Shown: positions 17,999 through 26,103, numbered from the stretch's first letter. The stretch is 64,000 nt of DNA from Shewanella sp. c952 (GCF_019654975.1 NZ_BPEW01000005.1:1-64000), one strand, 5' to 3'. The notes: generated from the sequence alone by a model not told the origin. Numbers and translations are program-made.

Positions 17999-18110
17999 TA
18001 CCCAAAGCATTAGTAATTGCAGTACAGCAAAGCTGTTTCTCTTGAGAATTCAATATTTCAGCACATGAAAGATCCAGTTCATGTACTAAAATAGCATGCT
18101 AGGCAGAGAA
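17999..18110. other. Leader region of the lipoprotein gene with dispersed-repeat-like sequence and hairpin
   Basis: The gap before the lipoprotein gene contains TATACCCAAAGCATTAGTAA, whose beginning resembles dispersed repeats of Shewanella and related genera. A 7-bp hairpin, ACATGAA (18063-18069) with TTCATGT (18078-18084), follows. No U-run follows it. No coding sequence is seen. Confidence 0.35.
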
Positions 18111-18171
18111 AATAGCCGCTAGAAACTGACAACCACTGATGCCTTACCTTAACTGAATATTTGGAGAAAGC

Positions 18172-19131
18172 ATGGCAGGAATGCTAATTCGTGTTCTCAC
18201 CGTTATTTTGGCGTTTTCGCTCGCAGGATGCGGTGATGATAGACCAGAGCAAATTGCAAAGTACCAACAGCTGACTCAACAGCGCTTGGACTCGCTTAGT
18301 ACCATGCTCAATGACGGCCAAGTGCGTAATGCAAATTTATTGCAGCAATACACCAGCGTCCTATCTCAGCAGAAACCCGACTTGGCGCCGTTGCTAAATG
18401 AGTTGGCAACCGATGCGACCAATCGAGGCCCAATGTTTACCTCGCTGGTTAGAAGGTCAACCGAGGCTCAGAATGCGGCTAATTTTGTCGATCTTGATCA
18501 GCAATTGGCCGAAGTAGAGAACCTCTATCAAGCGGCAGATCCTAGCCTATATAACGATATGTTGTCCGATCCTCTCAACGTTGTAGCAGATATGTCTGAC
18601 GGTGCACTGGCGCGGGTTAACTCTATTAGCCGTGAAGCTGCTGCATTAGCCAATGGTTCTGAAGATTTTGGCGCTGGTAGCCAACTAGTCGGCAACCCCT
18701 CTTACGGTAACTGGCAAACAGGCTCTAATGGCATGTCATTTTGGGCATGGTATGGCATGTATTCCATGTTCTCCAACCTGACTCGGGGCCCAATTGGATA
18801 TGACCGCTGGTCTAGCCGTCGTAACTATAGCTATTACAATGATGTTGGCCGGTATCGTTATACATCGCCCAAACAAGCACGAGCACAAACTCAAACCTAT
18901 GAGCGCACCAAAAAACAGTACAGCTCTCAGGGTAAAAGATTTGATAGCCCCTATGCCAAGTCGCGTACCGGCTCGACCAGTTTATCGAGGCAAAGTACTA
19001 GCACACCAAAAGCAAGTTCAACAGGACGCACTGCAAGTAGTAAGAGCAAGTTCCGCTCTAACTATTCTAAAGACAGTAGCTTTCGTAATTCCAGCAGTCG
19101 TACTACTCGCGGTGTTCGCCGAGGCAAATAA
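18172..19131 (+). CDS. Lipoprotein with Ser/Arg/Lys-rich tail
   Basis: A 319-residue lipoprotein: signal peptide with lipobox LAGC (C20), then Gly-Asp-Asp, where Asp at +2 in enteric bacteria favours inner-membrane retention. Residues 25-165 are mostly helical and polar. Residues 175-210 are Gly/Trp/Tyr rich, and from about 225 the tail is dominated by Ser, Arg, Lys and Thr. No family is recognised. A ribosome site (GGAGA) precedes the ATG. The stop is 13 bp before the DUF350 gene, so the two are co-transcribed. It is the first gene of the PspA-type cluster. Confidence 0.75.
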   Translation: MAGMLIRVLTVILAFSLAGCGDDRPEQIAKYQQLTQQRLDSLSTMLNDGQVRNANLLQQYTSVLSQQKPDLAPLLNELATDATNRGPMFTSLVRRSTEAQNAANFVDLDQQLAEVENLYQAADPSLYNDMLSDPLNVVADMSDGALARVNSISREAAALANGSEDFGAGSQLVGNPSYGNWQTGSNGMSFWAWYGMYSMFSNLTRGPIGYDRWSSRRNYSYYNDVGRYRYTSPKQARAQTQTYERTKKQYSSQGKRFDSPYAKSRTGSTSLSRQSTSTPKASSTGRTASSKSKFRSNYSKDSSFRNSSSRTTRGVRRGK

Positions 19132-19144
19132 TTAAGGGACTCTA

Positions 19145-20044
19145 ATGACATTTTTTCTAAACAACGGCATTACGCCAGATCTGCTGATTATTTTAGCGAT
19201 TGATCTTACTATCGCAGTTTTACTGCTGACCTTAATGCGTTATTTGCAAGGCTGGACAGTAAAGGTTAATAGCCGCCATGAACTTGCTGAGAATGATAAC
19301 TTTGCCTTTGGGATCAGCACTGCTGGTGCTGTAGCTGCGCTAGGTATTGTACTTACAGGCGCGATTACAGGTGAAGCTGCTGAGTCATACTTAGTGGAAG
19401 CCATTGGCATGAGCGCTTACGGCTTATTTGGCTTATTCCTCATCAAACTTGGTCGCTTTTTACATGATAAAGTGGCACTGAATGAAATTGATAAGAATGC
19501 ACTCATCGTAAAGGGCAATGTGTCTGTGGCGATTGTAGATGCCGCCGCCGCTATCGCAACCGCAATTATTATTCGCTCGGTATTGATGTGGGCAGAAGAT
19601 CTAACCGTTTATACCTTCATCGCTATCTTTAGTGCCTTTGCTATCTCGCAGTTGATGCTAGTGATCCTGACTCGTGTGCGTGCCAATCGTTATGCTAAGC
19701 GTAACCAAGGCGCTTCAATGCAAGACGCATTAGCCCAAGGACACACAGCATTAGCTATTAGACACGCTGGATACATGCTGGCAATGGCATTCAGTTTCAA
19801 TGCCGCAAGCCACTTTATTATTTTCAATCCAGAAGCCTATGTTGCTAACTTAATTGGTTGGTTGATGTTCTCAATCATTATGTTGTTGTCACTGTCTATT
19901 TTAATAAAAATCGTTAAAAAGTTAGTACTCGCTAACATTGACCTTTTTGATGAGGTAGAGAAGCAACATAATGTCGGCGTCGCCGCTGTTGAAATGGCGA
20001 TCAGTGTTTCCATAGCACTTATTCTCGCCGCATTAATGGCCTAG
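19145..20044 (+). CDS. Double DUF350 (YjfL-like) membrane protein
   Basis: An integral inner-membrane protein of 299 residues with about eight hydrophobic helices. E. coli YjfL has one DUF350 unit of about 130 residues. Here two such units appear in tandem: the first around 10-140 (ISTAGAVAALGIVLTGAI, then GLFGLFLIKLGRFLHDK), the second around 150-299 (LVLANIDLFDEVEKQHNVGVAAVEMA). Function is unknown, but DUF350 recurs beside PspA-family, DUF2170 and DUF2491 genes, as here. AAGGGA precedes the ATG. It is followed by a hairpin that may partly terminate transcription before the next gene. Confidence 0.88.
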   Translation: MTFFLNNGITPDLLIILAIDLTIAVLLLTLMRYLQGWTVKVNSRHELAENDNFAFGISTAGAVAALGIVLTGAITGEAAESYLVEAIGMSAYGLFGLFLIKLGRFLHDKVALNEIDKNALIVKGNVSVAIVDAAAAIATAIIIRSVLMWAEDLTVYTFIAIFSAFAISQLMLVILTRVRANRYAKRNQGASMQDALAQGHTALAIRHAGYMLAMAFSFNAASHFIIFNPEAYVANLIGWLMFSIIMLLSLSILIKIVKKLVLANIDLFDEVEKQHNVGVAAVEMAISVSIALILAALMA

Positions 20045-20054
20045 TGAACATCTA

Positions 20055-20082
20055 AAAATGGGAGCGACCTCGCTCCCATTTT
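20055..20082. terminator. Perfect 12-bp hairpin between DUF350 and the spermidine-synthase-like gene
   Basis: AAAATGGGAGCG (20055-20066), loop ACCT, CGCTCCCATTTT (20071-20082), ending in four T. It is stable enough to terminate, but the next gene begins 30 bp on without an obvious own promoter. It may therefore act as an attenuator or set a different expression level downstream. Confidence 0.75.
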
Positions 20083-20111
20083 CATCATACAGTTAACCCA
20101 ATAGACTCAGC

Positions 20112-21833
20112 ATGCCAAACAGCTCTCAAATAGACACCTTAGCACCAAACACTGCAAAACCAGGTAAACTTGGCTGGTTTGATGACGTACTACTGCTTGG
20201 AATAATGGCAGTACTTGCAGGCTGTGGCCTGATATACGAATACCTGTTATCCCATTATGCCGGCCGCATTCTTGGTGCACTAGAAGCCGCTATTTACACC
20301 ATGATAGGGCTGATGATTGTCTCTATGGGAGTCGGTGCTTTCGCTGCGCGTAAAATCCGTTGTGCATTTACCGGCTTTGCCGTACTTGAGCTCACTGTCG
20401 CACTATGTGGCTCATTAGCCATTTTAATCACAGCCGCGGTCATTGGCTTCGGCCAACAACTGCCATTAATTGTGGCCCAAACACTCGGCCTTCCCAGCGA
20501 TCAACTACCTGATGGTGGCTTTATTGGCACCTTACAGAAACTCAGTGAGTACTTACCCTACTTTTGGGGCGTGTTGTTAGGCTTAATGATTGGGATGGAG
20601 ATCCCGCTCATTGCGCGGGTACGCCAAGCACTATCAGAAGCTCACCTGATGCATAACGCTGGCACTATCTATGGTGCTGATTATATCGGCGCAGGCATTG
20701 GGGCGGCTATTTGGGTGATGTTTATGCTCGCCATTGATATCCAATTGGCGGCAGCGCTAACCGCTAGTTTTAATCTACTCGCGGGTTTACTGTTTATCTG
20801 GCGCTTTTGGGCACAGATCCGTCACGTAAAAATCCTGCTAGCAGGACACATAGCTGCCACCGGTATACTCATTATGTTGGCACTGCATGGCCCCACTTGG
20901 GAGCAAAGCTTTAATAACTTGCTCTATAAAGATAATGTGGTTTACGCCAAGGCGACACGTTTTCAGCAACTGACTTTCACAGAGCGACTCCGCGGCAATG
21001 GTTTAGGCCCTGTTCACTCGCTCTATATTAATGGTCGCTTGCAGTTCTCTAGTAGTGACGAACATATCTATCACTCTTTCTTAGTGCATCCGACATTGGC
21101 TGCTAGCGCCCGCCATGACAAAGTATTGATCATTGGTGGTGGAGATGGTTTAGGGCTCACTCAAGTGCTTAAATGGCAGCCTAAACAAGTCACTTTAATG
21201 GATTTGGATGAAGAGCTAGTTAAGCTATTCAAAAAACCGGATACCGATATGCCAGCGTATTTATCCCAAGCCTTGATGTCGCTTAATAAGGACGCGCTAA
21301 ATGATCCAAGAGTTAGATTAATTTTTGATGATGCGTTTAATGGTGTCGATAAACTGCTTAAAAACGAGGAGAAGTTCGATGCGATTATTGTCGACCTTCC
21401 CGATCCAAGCCATCCGGATCTTAATAAGCTTTATTCCGATGCTTTCTATTTAAAGCTTAAGGAACTTATGAGTCGTGATGCTGCCTTAACGGTACAGTCA
21501 ACATCGCCGTATCATGCACCGAACGCATTTATCTCTGTCGGCAATACCTTAGAGCTAGCAGGCTTTAAAGTTGACCAGTACCACCATAATGTACCTAGCT
21601 TTGGCGAATGGGGTTGGACTATTGCCACTTTAAGTGGCAAAAGCGCCAAATCTAGACTAAATGAGATACAGCAACTGCCTATAGACGATGCTTGGTTTAC
21701 CCCTGAGCTGATGCACGCTGCTTTTGCTTTCCCGGGTAATTTTTATATCGACAAGCAAGCAATTAAACCCAATACCTTAGGCTCAAGCCAGCTGTATCAG
21801 TACCACCAGCAGGCTTGGCTAGAAAATCAGTAA
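20112..21833 (+). CDS. Membrane-anchored spermidine-synthase-like protein (COG4262 type)
   Basis: A 573-residue fusion. Residues 25-260 carry about seven membrane helices and residues 275-560 a SpeE-like methyltransferase-fold domain. The cofactor motif GGGDG is at 342-346 and D364/D366 follow the next strand. The polyamine-synthase block DEHIYH is at 316-321, but the Glu that usually follows YH is Ser. The catalytic-site Asp is kept as DLPDP (D428, D431). Aminopropyl transfer is plausible but unproven, since related membrane-fused proteins lack biochemical assignment. No strong ribosome site is seen. It lies within the PspA-type cluster, suggesting modification of an amine substrate at the membrane. 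Confidence 0.85.
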   Translation: MPNSSQIDTLAPNTAKPGKLGWFDDVLLLGIMAVLAGCGLIYEYLLSHYAGRILGALEAAIYTMIGLMIVSMGVGAFAARKIRCAFTGFAVLELTVALCGSLAILITAAVIGFGQQLPLIVAQTLGLPSDQLPDGGFIGTLQKLSEYLPYFWGVLLGLMIGMEIPLIARVRQALSEAHLMHNAGTIYGADYIGAGIGAAIWVMFMLAIDIQLAAALTASFNLLAGLLFIWRFWAQIRHVKILLAGHIAATGILIMLALHGPTWEQSFNNLLYKDNVVYAKATRFQQLTFTERLRGNGLGPVHSLYINGRLQFSSSDEHIYHSFLVHPTLAASARHDKVLIIGGGDGLGLTQVLKWQPKQVTLMDLDEELVKLFKKPDTDMPAYLSQALMSLNKDALNDPRVRLIFDDAFNGVDKLLKNEEKFDAIIVDLPDPSHPDLNKLYSDAFYLKLKELMSRDAALTVQSTSPYHAPNAFISVGNTLELAGFKVDQYHHNVPSFGEWGWTIATLSGKSAKSRLNEIQQLPIDDAWFTPELMHAAFAFPGNFYIDKQAIKPNTLGSSQLYQYHQQAWLENQ

Positions 21834-21862
21834 GGTTTATTTTTAAACACTGAAGATAGCGC

Positions 21863-21913
21863 TTGACATATTATGTCGTGGTGGTATCTTTAATCGCAGA
21901 CATAATATGTCAA
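21863..21913. promoter_or_regulatory. Promoter of the DUF2170-PspA-DUF2491 genes flanked by paired operators
   Basis: TTGACATATTATGTC (21863-21877) and its exact inverse GACATAATATGTCAA (21899-21913) form a 15-bp perfect inverted repeat, each half itself a GACATAwTATGTC dyad. The left half contains a TTGACA -35 box (21863-21868). A TATCTT -10 candidate follows after 16 bases (21885-21890), and the right half lies just downstream of the predicted start. Dyad centres are 34 bp apart. The layout fits a dimeric repressor binding both sides of the promoter. Confidence 0.7.
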
Positions 21914-21924
21914 TGAGGACAAAT

Positions 21925-22338
21925 ATGAATATCCACAACATTGCCAACCATCTAAATGAACTTGGCGACAATAGCCACACTGGCTTTCAATTTGATTGTT
22001 ATCCAATTGATGGCGACGTGGAAGTCTTACAGGTTAACGTTGTTGGCCGAGAAGAGATCCCCGTATTCGTATCGGTTACGGACAACCAAATCCTTTGCAT
22101 CAGCTATTTATGGGGCGAGGATGAAGTGAATCAAGAGCGTCGTAGTGAGATGTTTGAGACCATGCTAGAACTCAACATCCCAATGCCACTTTCGTCATTT
22201 GCAAAGATCGATGACAAGTATGTGGTTTACGGCGCGCTATCTGTGCAATCAAGCATGGAAGAGATAGAGCAAGAACTGTCTGTTCTATCTGACAACTGTC
22301 TTGAAGTTATCGACGAACTCGTCGACTACCTTAAATAA
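21925..22338 (+). CDS. DUF2170 protein (YjfI-like)
   Basis: A 137-residue acidic cytoplasmic protein of the DUF2170 family, named YjfI in E. coli. There it also precedes the PspA-like YjfJ and the DUF2491 protein YjfK. The third in-frame ATG (21925) is chosen because GAGGA lies 5 nt upstream; the earlier ATGs (21907, 21913) overlap the operator repeat. Segments such as EEIPVFVSVTDNQILCISYLWGE and PMPLSSFAKID are family-like. The role is unknown. The stop is 12 bp before the pspA-like gene, with a shared ribosome site region. Confidence 0.85.
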   Translation: MNIHNIANHLNELGDNSHTGFQFDCYPIDGDVEVLQVNVVGREEIPVFVSVTDNQILCISYLWGEDEVNQERRSEMFETMLELNIPMPLSSFAKIDDKYVVYGALSVQSSMEEIEQELSVLSDNCLEVIDELVDYLK

Positions 22339-22350
22339 AGGAGCCACATA

Positions 22351-23040
22351 ATGGGCATTCTAAACAAAATTCTTACTGCTTTTCGTGGTGGCGCAACTGA
22401 AGTTGGCCAAGGTATTGTAGACGCTAACTCAACACGTATTTTTGAACAAGAGATCCGTGATGCTGAGAAGCACCTTACTAAAGCAAAACGCGACCTAACT
22501 GAAGTGATGGCTAAAGAGATGCAAGCCAGCCGTGAAGTTGACCGCTTGAAGCGTGCTGTAGCAGAACATGAAGGCTACGTAGCACAAGCGCTTGAAAAAG
22601 GTAACGAAGCATTGGCTCTAGAAGTAGCTGAGAAAATCGCTGAACTAGACCAAGAGCTAAATGACCAACAGTCAGCTAACGAAAGCTTTGGCGCACATGC
22701 AACTCGCTTAAAAGAGCTAGTGCGTAAAACTGAACGTCAAGTCACTGATTACCAACGTCAGCTAACAATGGTTAAAACCACTGAAAGCGTACAAAAAGCG
22801 ACAGCGACAATTACTGACTCATTTGCGGGTAGCAACTCTAAACTGCTTAATGCTAAAGACTCATTAGAGCGCATCAAGGCTCGTCAGCAATCATTTGATG
22901 ACCGTCTTAAAGCCTCTGAGACATTAGCGGAAGAAAATAGCGATAAAGCCTTGCACGATAAGCTAGCTGAAGCTGGTATTGGTGAGCAGAAGTCTAACGC
23001 TAACGCTGTACTTGATCGCATTAAAGCCCGTAAAGGCTAA
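22351..23040 (+). CDS. PspA/IM30-family coiled-coil protein (YjfJ-like)
   Basis: A 229-residue PspA-family protein, predicted almost entirely helical with long charged coiled coils. PspA/IM30 proteins polymerise on stressed inner membranes to limit proton leakage. The N-terminus (GILNKILTAFRGGATEVGQG) is the amphipathic membrane-contacting part. IFEQEIRDAEKHLTKAKRDL is the signature first hairpin. This is the YjfJ branch linked to DUF2170 and DUF2491 rather than the pspABC branch; no pspB, pspC or pspF is present. AAGGAG precedes the ATG. It lies in the middle of a tight three-gene operon. Confidence 0.92.
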   Translation: MGILNKILTAFRGGATEVGQGIVDANSTRIFEQEIRDAEKHLTKAKRDLTEVMAKEMQASREVDRLKRAVAEHEGYVAQALEKGNEALALEVAEKIAELDQELNDQQSANESFGAHATRLKELVRKTERQVTDYQRQLTMVKTTESVQKATATITDSFAGSNSKLLNAKDSLERIKARQQSFDDRLKASETLAEENSDKALHDKLAEAGIGEQKSNANAVLDRIKARKG

Positions 23041-23051
23041 AGGAGAGTGAC

Positions 23052-23705
23052 GTGGGATTTCTAAGTAGCCTATTTGGCAAGAAAGAGGAACCTAAACGTC
23101 AACTCGATCACCCATCAAAGTTAAATAAGGGAGATATGATCTCCCTTGATGATAGCTTTGCGCTGCCTCCGCAACTGCGGGGTCAGCAACTGCGAGTTGA
23201 AGCGATCAATACCTATGAGTATGAACGCAAGCAACAAACTGAATGGGTGCTTAAAGGTCATGGTAGCGACACCATCTTCCTCGGACTCGATGAAGACGAT
23301 GAAACCTACCTAGCCTTGTCGATTAAGGTTAACCGCGGTTTGGTAGATCAGCTTTTCGATTTGGAGCAATTTAGCGCCATTTTTGAAGAGCCAGGTAAAG
23401 CAGAGCTAACAACTAAAGAGTTGTCAGCTGAATTATCTCCAGAGTTTGAGCAATGGTTATCACCGCAATATCATCAGGTAAGTTTTGCAGGTTTTGGTTA
23501 TTTTCACCGTCAAGATTATCGCGGTAAAAAACCACCTCAAGATGCAGATGGTGCAACGGGTGATCCTTTTGAATCATACCAATTATTGGATGATGATGAA
23601 GATAAAGCTATCGATATCGAGGTCTATGATGGTGGCGAAACCGATGTCATGCTGACACTTTATCGTCCTCTGTCTGACATTCGAGACTACTGGCCAGGTG
23701 AATAA
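23052..23705 (+). CDS. DUF2491 protein (YjfK-like)
   Basis: A 217-residue soluble protein of DUF2491, the family of E. coli YjfK. The start is GTG with AGGAGAG just upstream, 11 bp after the pspA-like stop. An N-terminal GFLSSLFGKKEE segment resembles a short amphipathic membrane-binding helix, and the remainder is acidic alpha/beta (FLGLDEDDETYLALSIKV, LLDDDEDKAIDIEVYDGGET). Molecular function is unknown. The constant neighbourhood with DUF2170 and a PspA protein implies a joint role in the membrane-stress response. A strong terminator closes the operon. Confidence 0.88.
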   Translation: MGFLSSLFGKKEEPKRQLDHPSKLNKGDMISLDDSFALPPQLRGQQLRVEAINTYEYERKQQTEWVLKGHGSDTIFLGLDEDDETYLALSIKVNRGLVDQLFDLEQFSAIFEEPGKAELTTKELSAELSPEFEQWLSPQYHQVSFAGFGYFHRQDYRGKKPPQDADGATGDPFESYQLLDDDEDKAIDIEVYDGGETDVMLTLYRPLSDIRDYWPGE

Positions 23706-23708
23706 ATT

Positions 23709-23745
23709 AAAGGTTCTAAACTTAAAGGTTTAGAACCTTTTTTAT
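23709..23745 (+). terminator. Terminator of the DUF2170-PspA-DUF2491 operon
   Basis: Perfect 12-bp stem AAAGGTTCTAAA (23709-23720) with TTTAGAACCTTT (23729-23740), 8-base loop, followed by a T-rich tail. Confidence 0.9.
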
Positions 23746-23811
23746 TTCTGAGTCTATGAGTGATAGCATAAACTGATAAAGCAGATCCAATGGAAAGGTA
23801 ATACCTGACAC

Positions 23812-24141
23812 ATGAGCAAGCCCAAAAACACCTTGCCTGAGCAATGGCAACAAAACCAAAAAGCTGCCAAGGCAACGCAAATTGCCTTTGATTTGGACGA
23901 AAAATTTCAATACGCCATTCGTAAAGCAGCGCTTGATGCGGGTGTTAGCCCATCCGATCAAATCAGAGATATTCTTGGTTTAACCGTAACCAAGCGTCCA
24001 AAACGCCCTCGCCTTACTGTGTCTTTGAGTGCCGAGGACTATGCGTTACTCGCAGAAAAGTACAACCTAACTGCGGAGCAGCAGTTAGAGATTAAAAAGC
24101 ATGTTCTGGATGATTTAGTACAATTTAGTACAGACGACTAA
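23812..24141 (+). CDS. Small protein with two ribbon-helix-helix-like units
   Basis: A 109-residue protein, not assigned to a named family. Two similar units can be read: TQIAFDLDEKFQYAIRKAAL followed by SPSDQIRDILGL, and PRLTVSLSAEDYALLAEKYN followed by a second helix. Each is a short strand followed by two helices, the arrangement of Arc/MetJ-type DNA-binding domains; KRPKRPR links them. A tandem, single-chain RHH regulator is a reasonable inference. It lies between the PspA operon and the potassium channel gene, 49 bp before the latter, and is a candidate reader of the GACATAwTATGTC operators. Confidence 0.6.
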   Translation: MSKPKNTLPEQWQQNQKAAKATQIAFDLDEKFQYAIRKAALDAGVSPSDQIRDILGLTVTKRPKRPRLTVSLSAEDYALLAEKYNLTAEQQLEIKKHVLDDLVQFSTDD

Positions 24142-24190
24142 CCTCTCTTAGCCCTTCAGGGATTGAGTAGCGATAACGACGGATCGAAAA

Positions 24191-24982
24191 ATGACCACAG
24201 AGAAGCGCTGGCTAATACAACCAGAAACGCCACCAACTCCTTTTCAACTCGCGATGATGCTGTTGTCGTTGCTTTCAGTGGTTGTAGTACTCGTACTTAC
24301 ATTTGGTGGACTTGACGGTGAGACTCGGCGTTTACTGTTTTTTATTGATACCAGTATTTGCCTTATTTTTATGTCACACTTTTTCTATGGCTTGTTCAAA
24401 GCTGATAATAAGAAGGTTTACTTTAAGCTCCACTGGATAGATTTTGTTGCCAGTATTCCAGCAATTGAAGCCCTTAGGATGGCGCGACTGTTTCAAATCC
24501 TCCGCGTTGTAAGACTTATCCGTATGACCCGCTCTTTGATTGTTCCGATGATCAAACAGCGTCGCCAAGCCACTCTAGCAAGCTTACTGGTTGCACTAAT
24601 AACCATTTTAACTTTCGCATCTGTGTTAGTACTTATTGTCGAGAGTGGCGTTGAGGGCGCTAATATTGAAACCGCTGAAGATGCTATTTGGTGGGCGCTT
24701 GTGACAATATCGACGGTTGGTTACGGCGATTATTATCCTGTCACGACTGCTGGGCACATTATCGGCGGTGTGGTCATCGTCTGTGGTGTAAGCTTTTTTG
24801 GTGTCATTTCGGGTTACATGGCATCGGTCTTTGTCTCCCCAGATGAATCAGAAAAACTAGAGTCTCATAGCGAGGAGATCCGCTCCGAGCTTCATAATAG
24901 CCTTGCTCGTATGGAAGCTAACCAACAGATGCTATTAAACGAAATAGCAATCTTGAAAGAATCAATCAAGAATAAGGATTAG
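24191..24982 (+). CDS. Voltage-gated potassium channel (Kv type)
   Basis: A 263-residue six-helix channel subunit that would form tetramers in the inner membrane. The S4 voltage sensor is seen as evenly spaced arginines R96, R99, R105, R108, R111 and R114. The selectivity filter is TVGYGD (175-180) between S5 and S6. The last 50 residues form a polar coiled coil (SEEIRSELHNSLARMEANQQ) that could drive assembly or bind a partner. There is no RCK or cyclic-nucleotide domain. The ribosome site is weak. Its place after the PspA-type genes suggests it helps set membrane potential in the same stress response. Confidence 0.9.
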   Translation: MTTEKRWLIQPETPPTPFQLAMMLLSLLSVVVVLVLTFGGLDGETRRLLFFIDTSICLIFMSHFFYGLFKADNKKVYFKLHWIDFVASIPAIEALRMARLFQILRVVRLIRMTRSLIVPMIKQRRQATLASLLVALITILTFASVLVLIVESGVEGANIETAEDAIWWALVTISTVGYGDYYPVTTAGHIIGGVVIVCGVSFFGVISGYMASVFVSPDESEKLESHSEEIRSELHNSLARMEANQQMLLNEIAILKESIKNKD

Positions 24983-25005
24983 CCCACCAATTGCGTGGGC
25001 TTTAT
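24982..25005 (+). terminator. Probable terminator of the channel gene
   Basis: GCCCAC (24982-24987), 7-base loop, GTGGGC (24995-25000), followed by only TTTAT, so a moderate terminator. It overlaps the stop codon of the channel gene. Confidence 0.7.
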
Positions 25006-25104
25006 AGCAAGTGAGTGCAGGCTTAAACATTGCAATAAATCACCTCCCCCAACTCAAAGCAAAACCTCTATACAGCATTTAGAGTGTGCCTAAAGCAACT
25101 ATCA

Positions 25105-25140
25105 AAACAACGTTCGAAACAACGTTCGAAACAACATTCA
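25105..25140. repeat. Three 12-bp direct repeats
   Basis: AAACAACGTTCG occurs twice exactly (25105-25116, 25117-25128), then once with two changes (25129-25140). The junctions create TTCGAA palindromes. They lie in the gene-free 400 bp before the outer membrane protein gene and could be regulator sites or simple slippage products. Nothing else recognisable is seen between 25006 and 25400. Confidence 0.6.
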
Positions 25141-25401
25141 AAATAACTTCCCTATTAAAAGAAATAGGATGGCATCCTTAAATCTCTCTCCTCTTACCCG
25201 AACAACCTATTCGATATCCATATAGTAACCAACTCCATTCTATTTTAAGTTTCGTAGATACTAGCCTCACTCGACAAACACAACGCCGCAAACAAAGGCA
25301 AAGTCGAAACTTAAAGTTTTAATTTCAAAACCTTAAGAAGCTTTAAAAACACTTTTACTAATAGACAAAATAATTTGTCATTTACTTTGGATGATACGAA
25401 T

Positions 25402-26085
25402 ATGAAAAAATCACTAATTGCATTATCAACACTAGCAGCACTTACTTTCGGTTCAATCGGCGCAGCAAATGCTGATGTTATGAATGGTGTAACGGGTAAG
25501 ATTGAAGCGGAATACACCACCCAAGACAAGCATGCAAACGTTGAAACCCAACTCGGTTACGACTTCAACTTCGGCGCAGTATCGGTTATCCCGTTCTTTG
25601 CAGCTGAAACAGCCTACTCAGGCGAGCGCAATCTAGAAGATGGTAAGCGTGAAGGTTTTGATAATGGCGGCCTAGGTGGCGGTATCAAGGTTCAAACCAA
25701 CTTTGACAATTTCTACGCATATGTTGAAGGTCGTGCGATGCGCAAAGACCGCATAAAAATGGGACCTGAATTAGCTAAGAATGACCCTGGCCTAGTTAAC
25801 AGCACAGTCAAAGAGTATCGCGCTGAAATTGGTACCGGCTACCAGTTTGACAATGGCCTAAGCGCAGGTATTGAAGCTTCATTTACTCAAGACCGTTTTG
25901 AAGGGCTCAAAGATGAAAAACGTGAAATATTCGCGGTAGCGGGTTACCAAGTGTCTGACAGCTTCAAGGTTTACGCCAAAGTAGGCCAAGCAGATACCGG
26001 CGTAGCGCAAGCTGAACTTGCGAAAAAGACAGTTAACGACGAATGGGAAACTAAAAGCGTTATCGGTGTAACTTACAGCTTCTAA
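25402..26085 (+). CDS. Outer membrane beta-barrel protein
   Basis: A 227-residue protein with a signal peptide (MKKSLIALSTLAALTFGSIG, cleavage after ANA). Alternating strands follow, ending in VIGVTYSF, with the terminal Phe recognised by the BAM machinery. The size and strand pattern fit a small 8-10 strand barrel or oligogalacturonate/porin-like channel. Repeated aromatic strand ends (FYAYVEGRAM, FKVYAKVGQ) support this. No transport substrate can be named. The ATG at 25402 is chosen because the signal peptide begins there. It has its own terminator. Confidence 0.78.
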   Translation: MKKSLIALSTLAALTFGSIGAANADVMNGVTGKIEAEYTTQDKHANVETQLGYDFNFGAVSVIPFFAAETAYSGERNLEDGKREGFDNGGLGGGIKVQTNFDNFYAYVEGRAMRKDRIKMGPELAKNDPGLVNSTVKEYRAEIGTGYQFDNGLSAGIEASFTQDRFEGLKDEKREIFAVAGYQVSDSFKVYAKVGQADTGVAQAELAKKTVNDEWETKSVIGVTYSF

Positions 26086-26103
26086 CCCTGCATTTGACAT
26101 AAT

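Noticed and set aside
23812-24982. RHH-like gene plus channel gene considered as a toxin-antitoxin pair
   Set aside because: The second gene is a full voltage-gated K+ channel with sensor and filter, and the context is a PspA-type cluster; no toxin fold is present.
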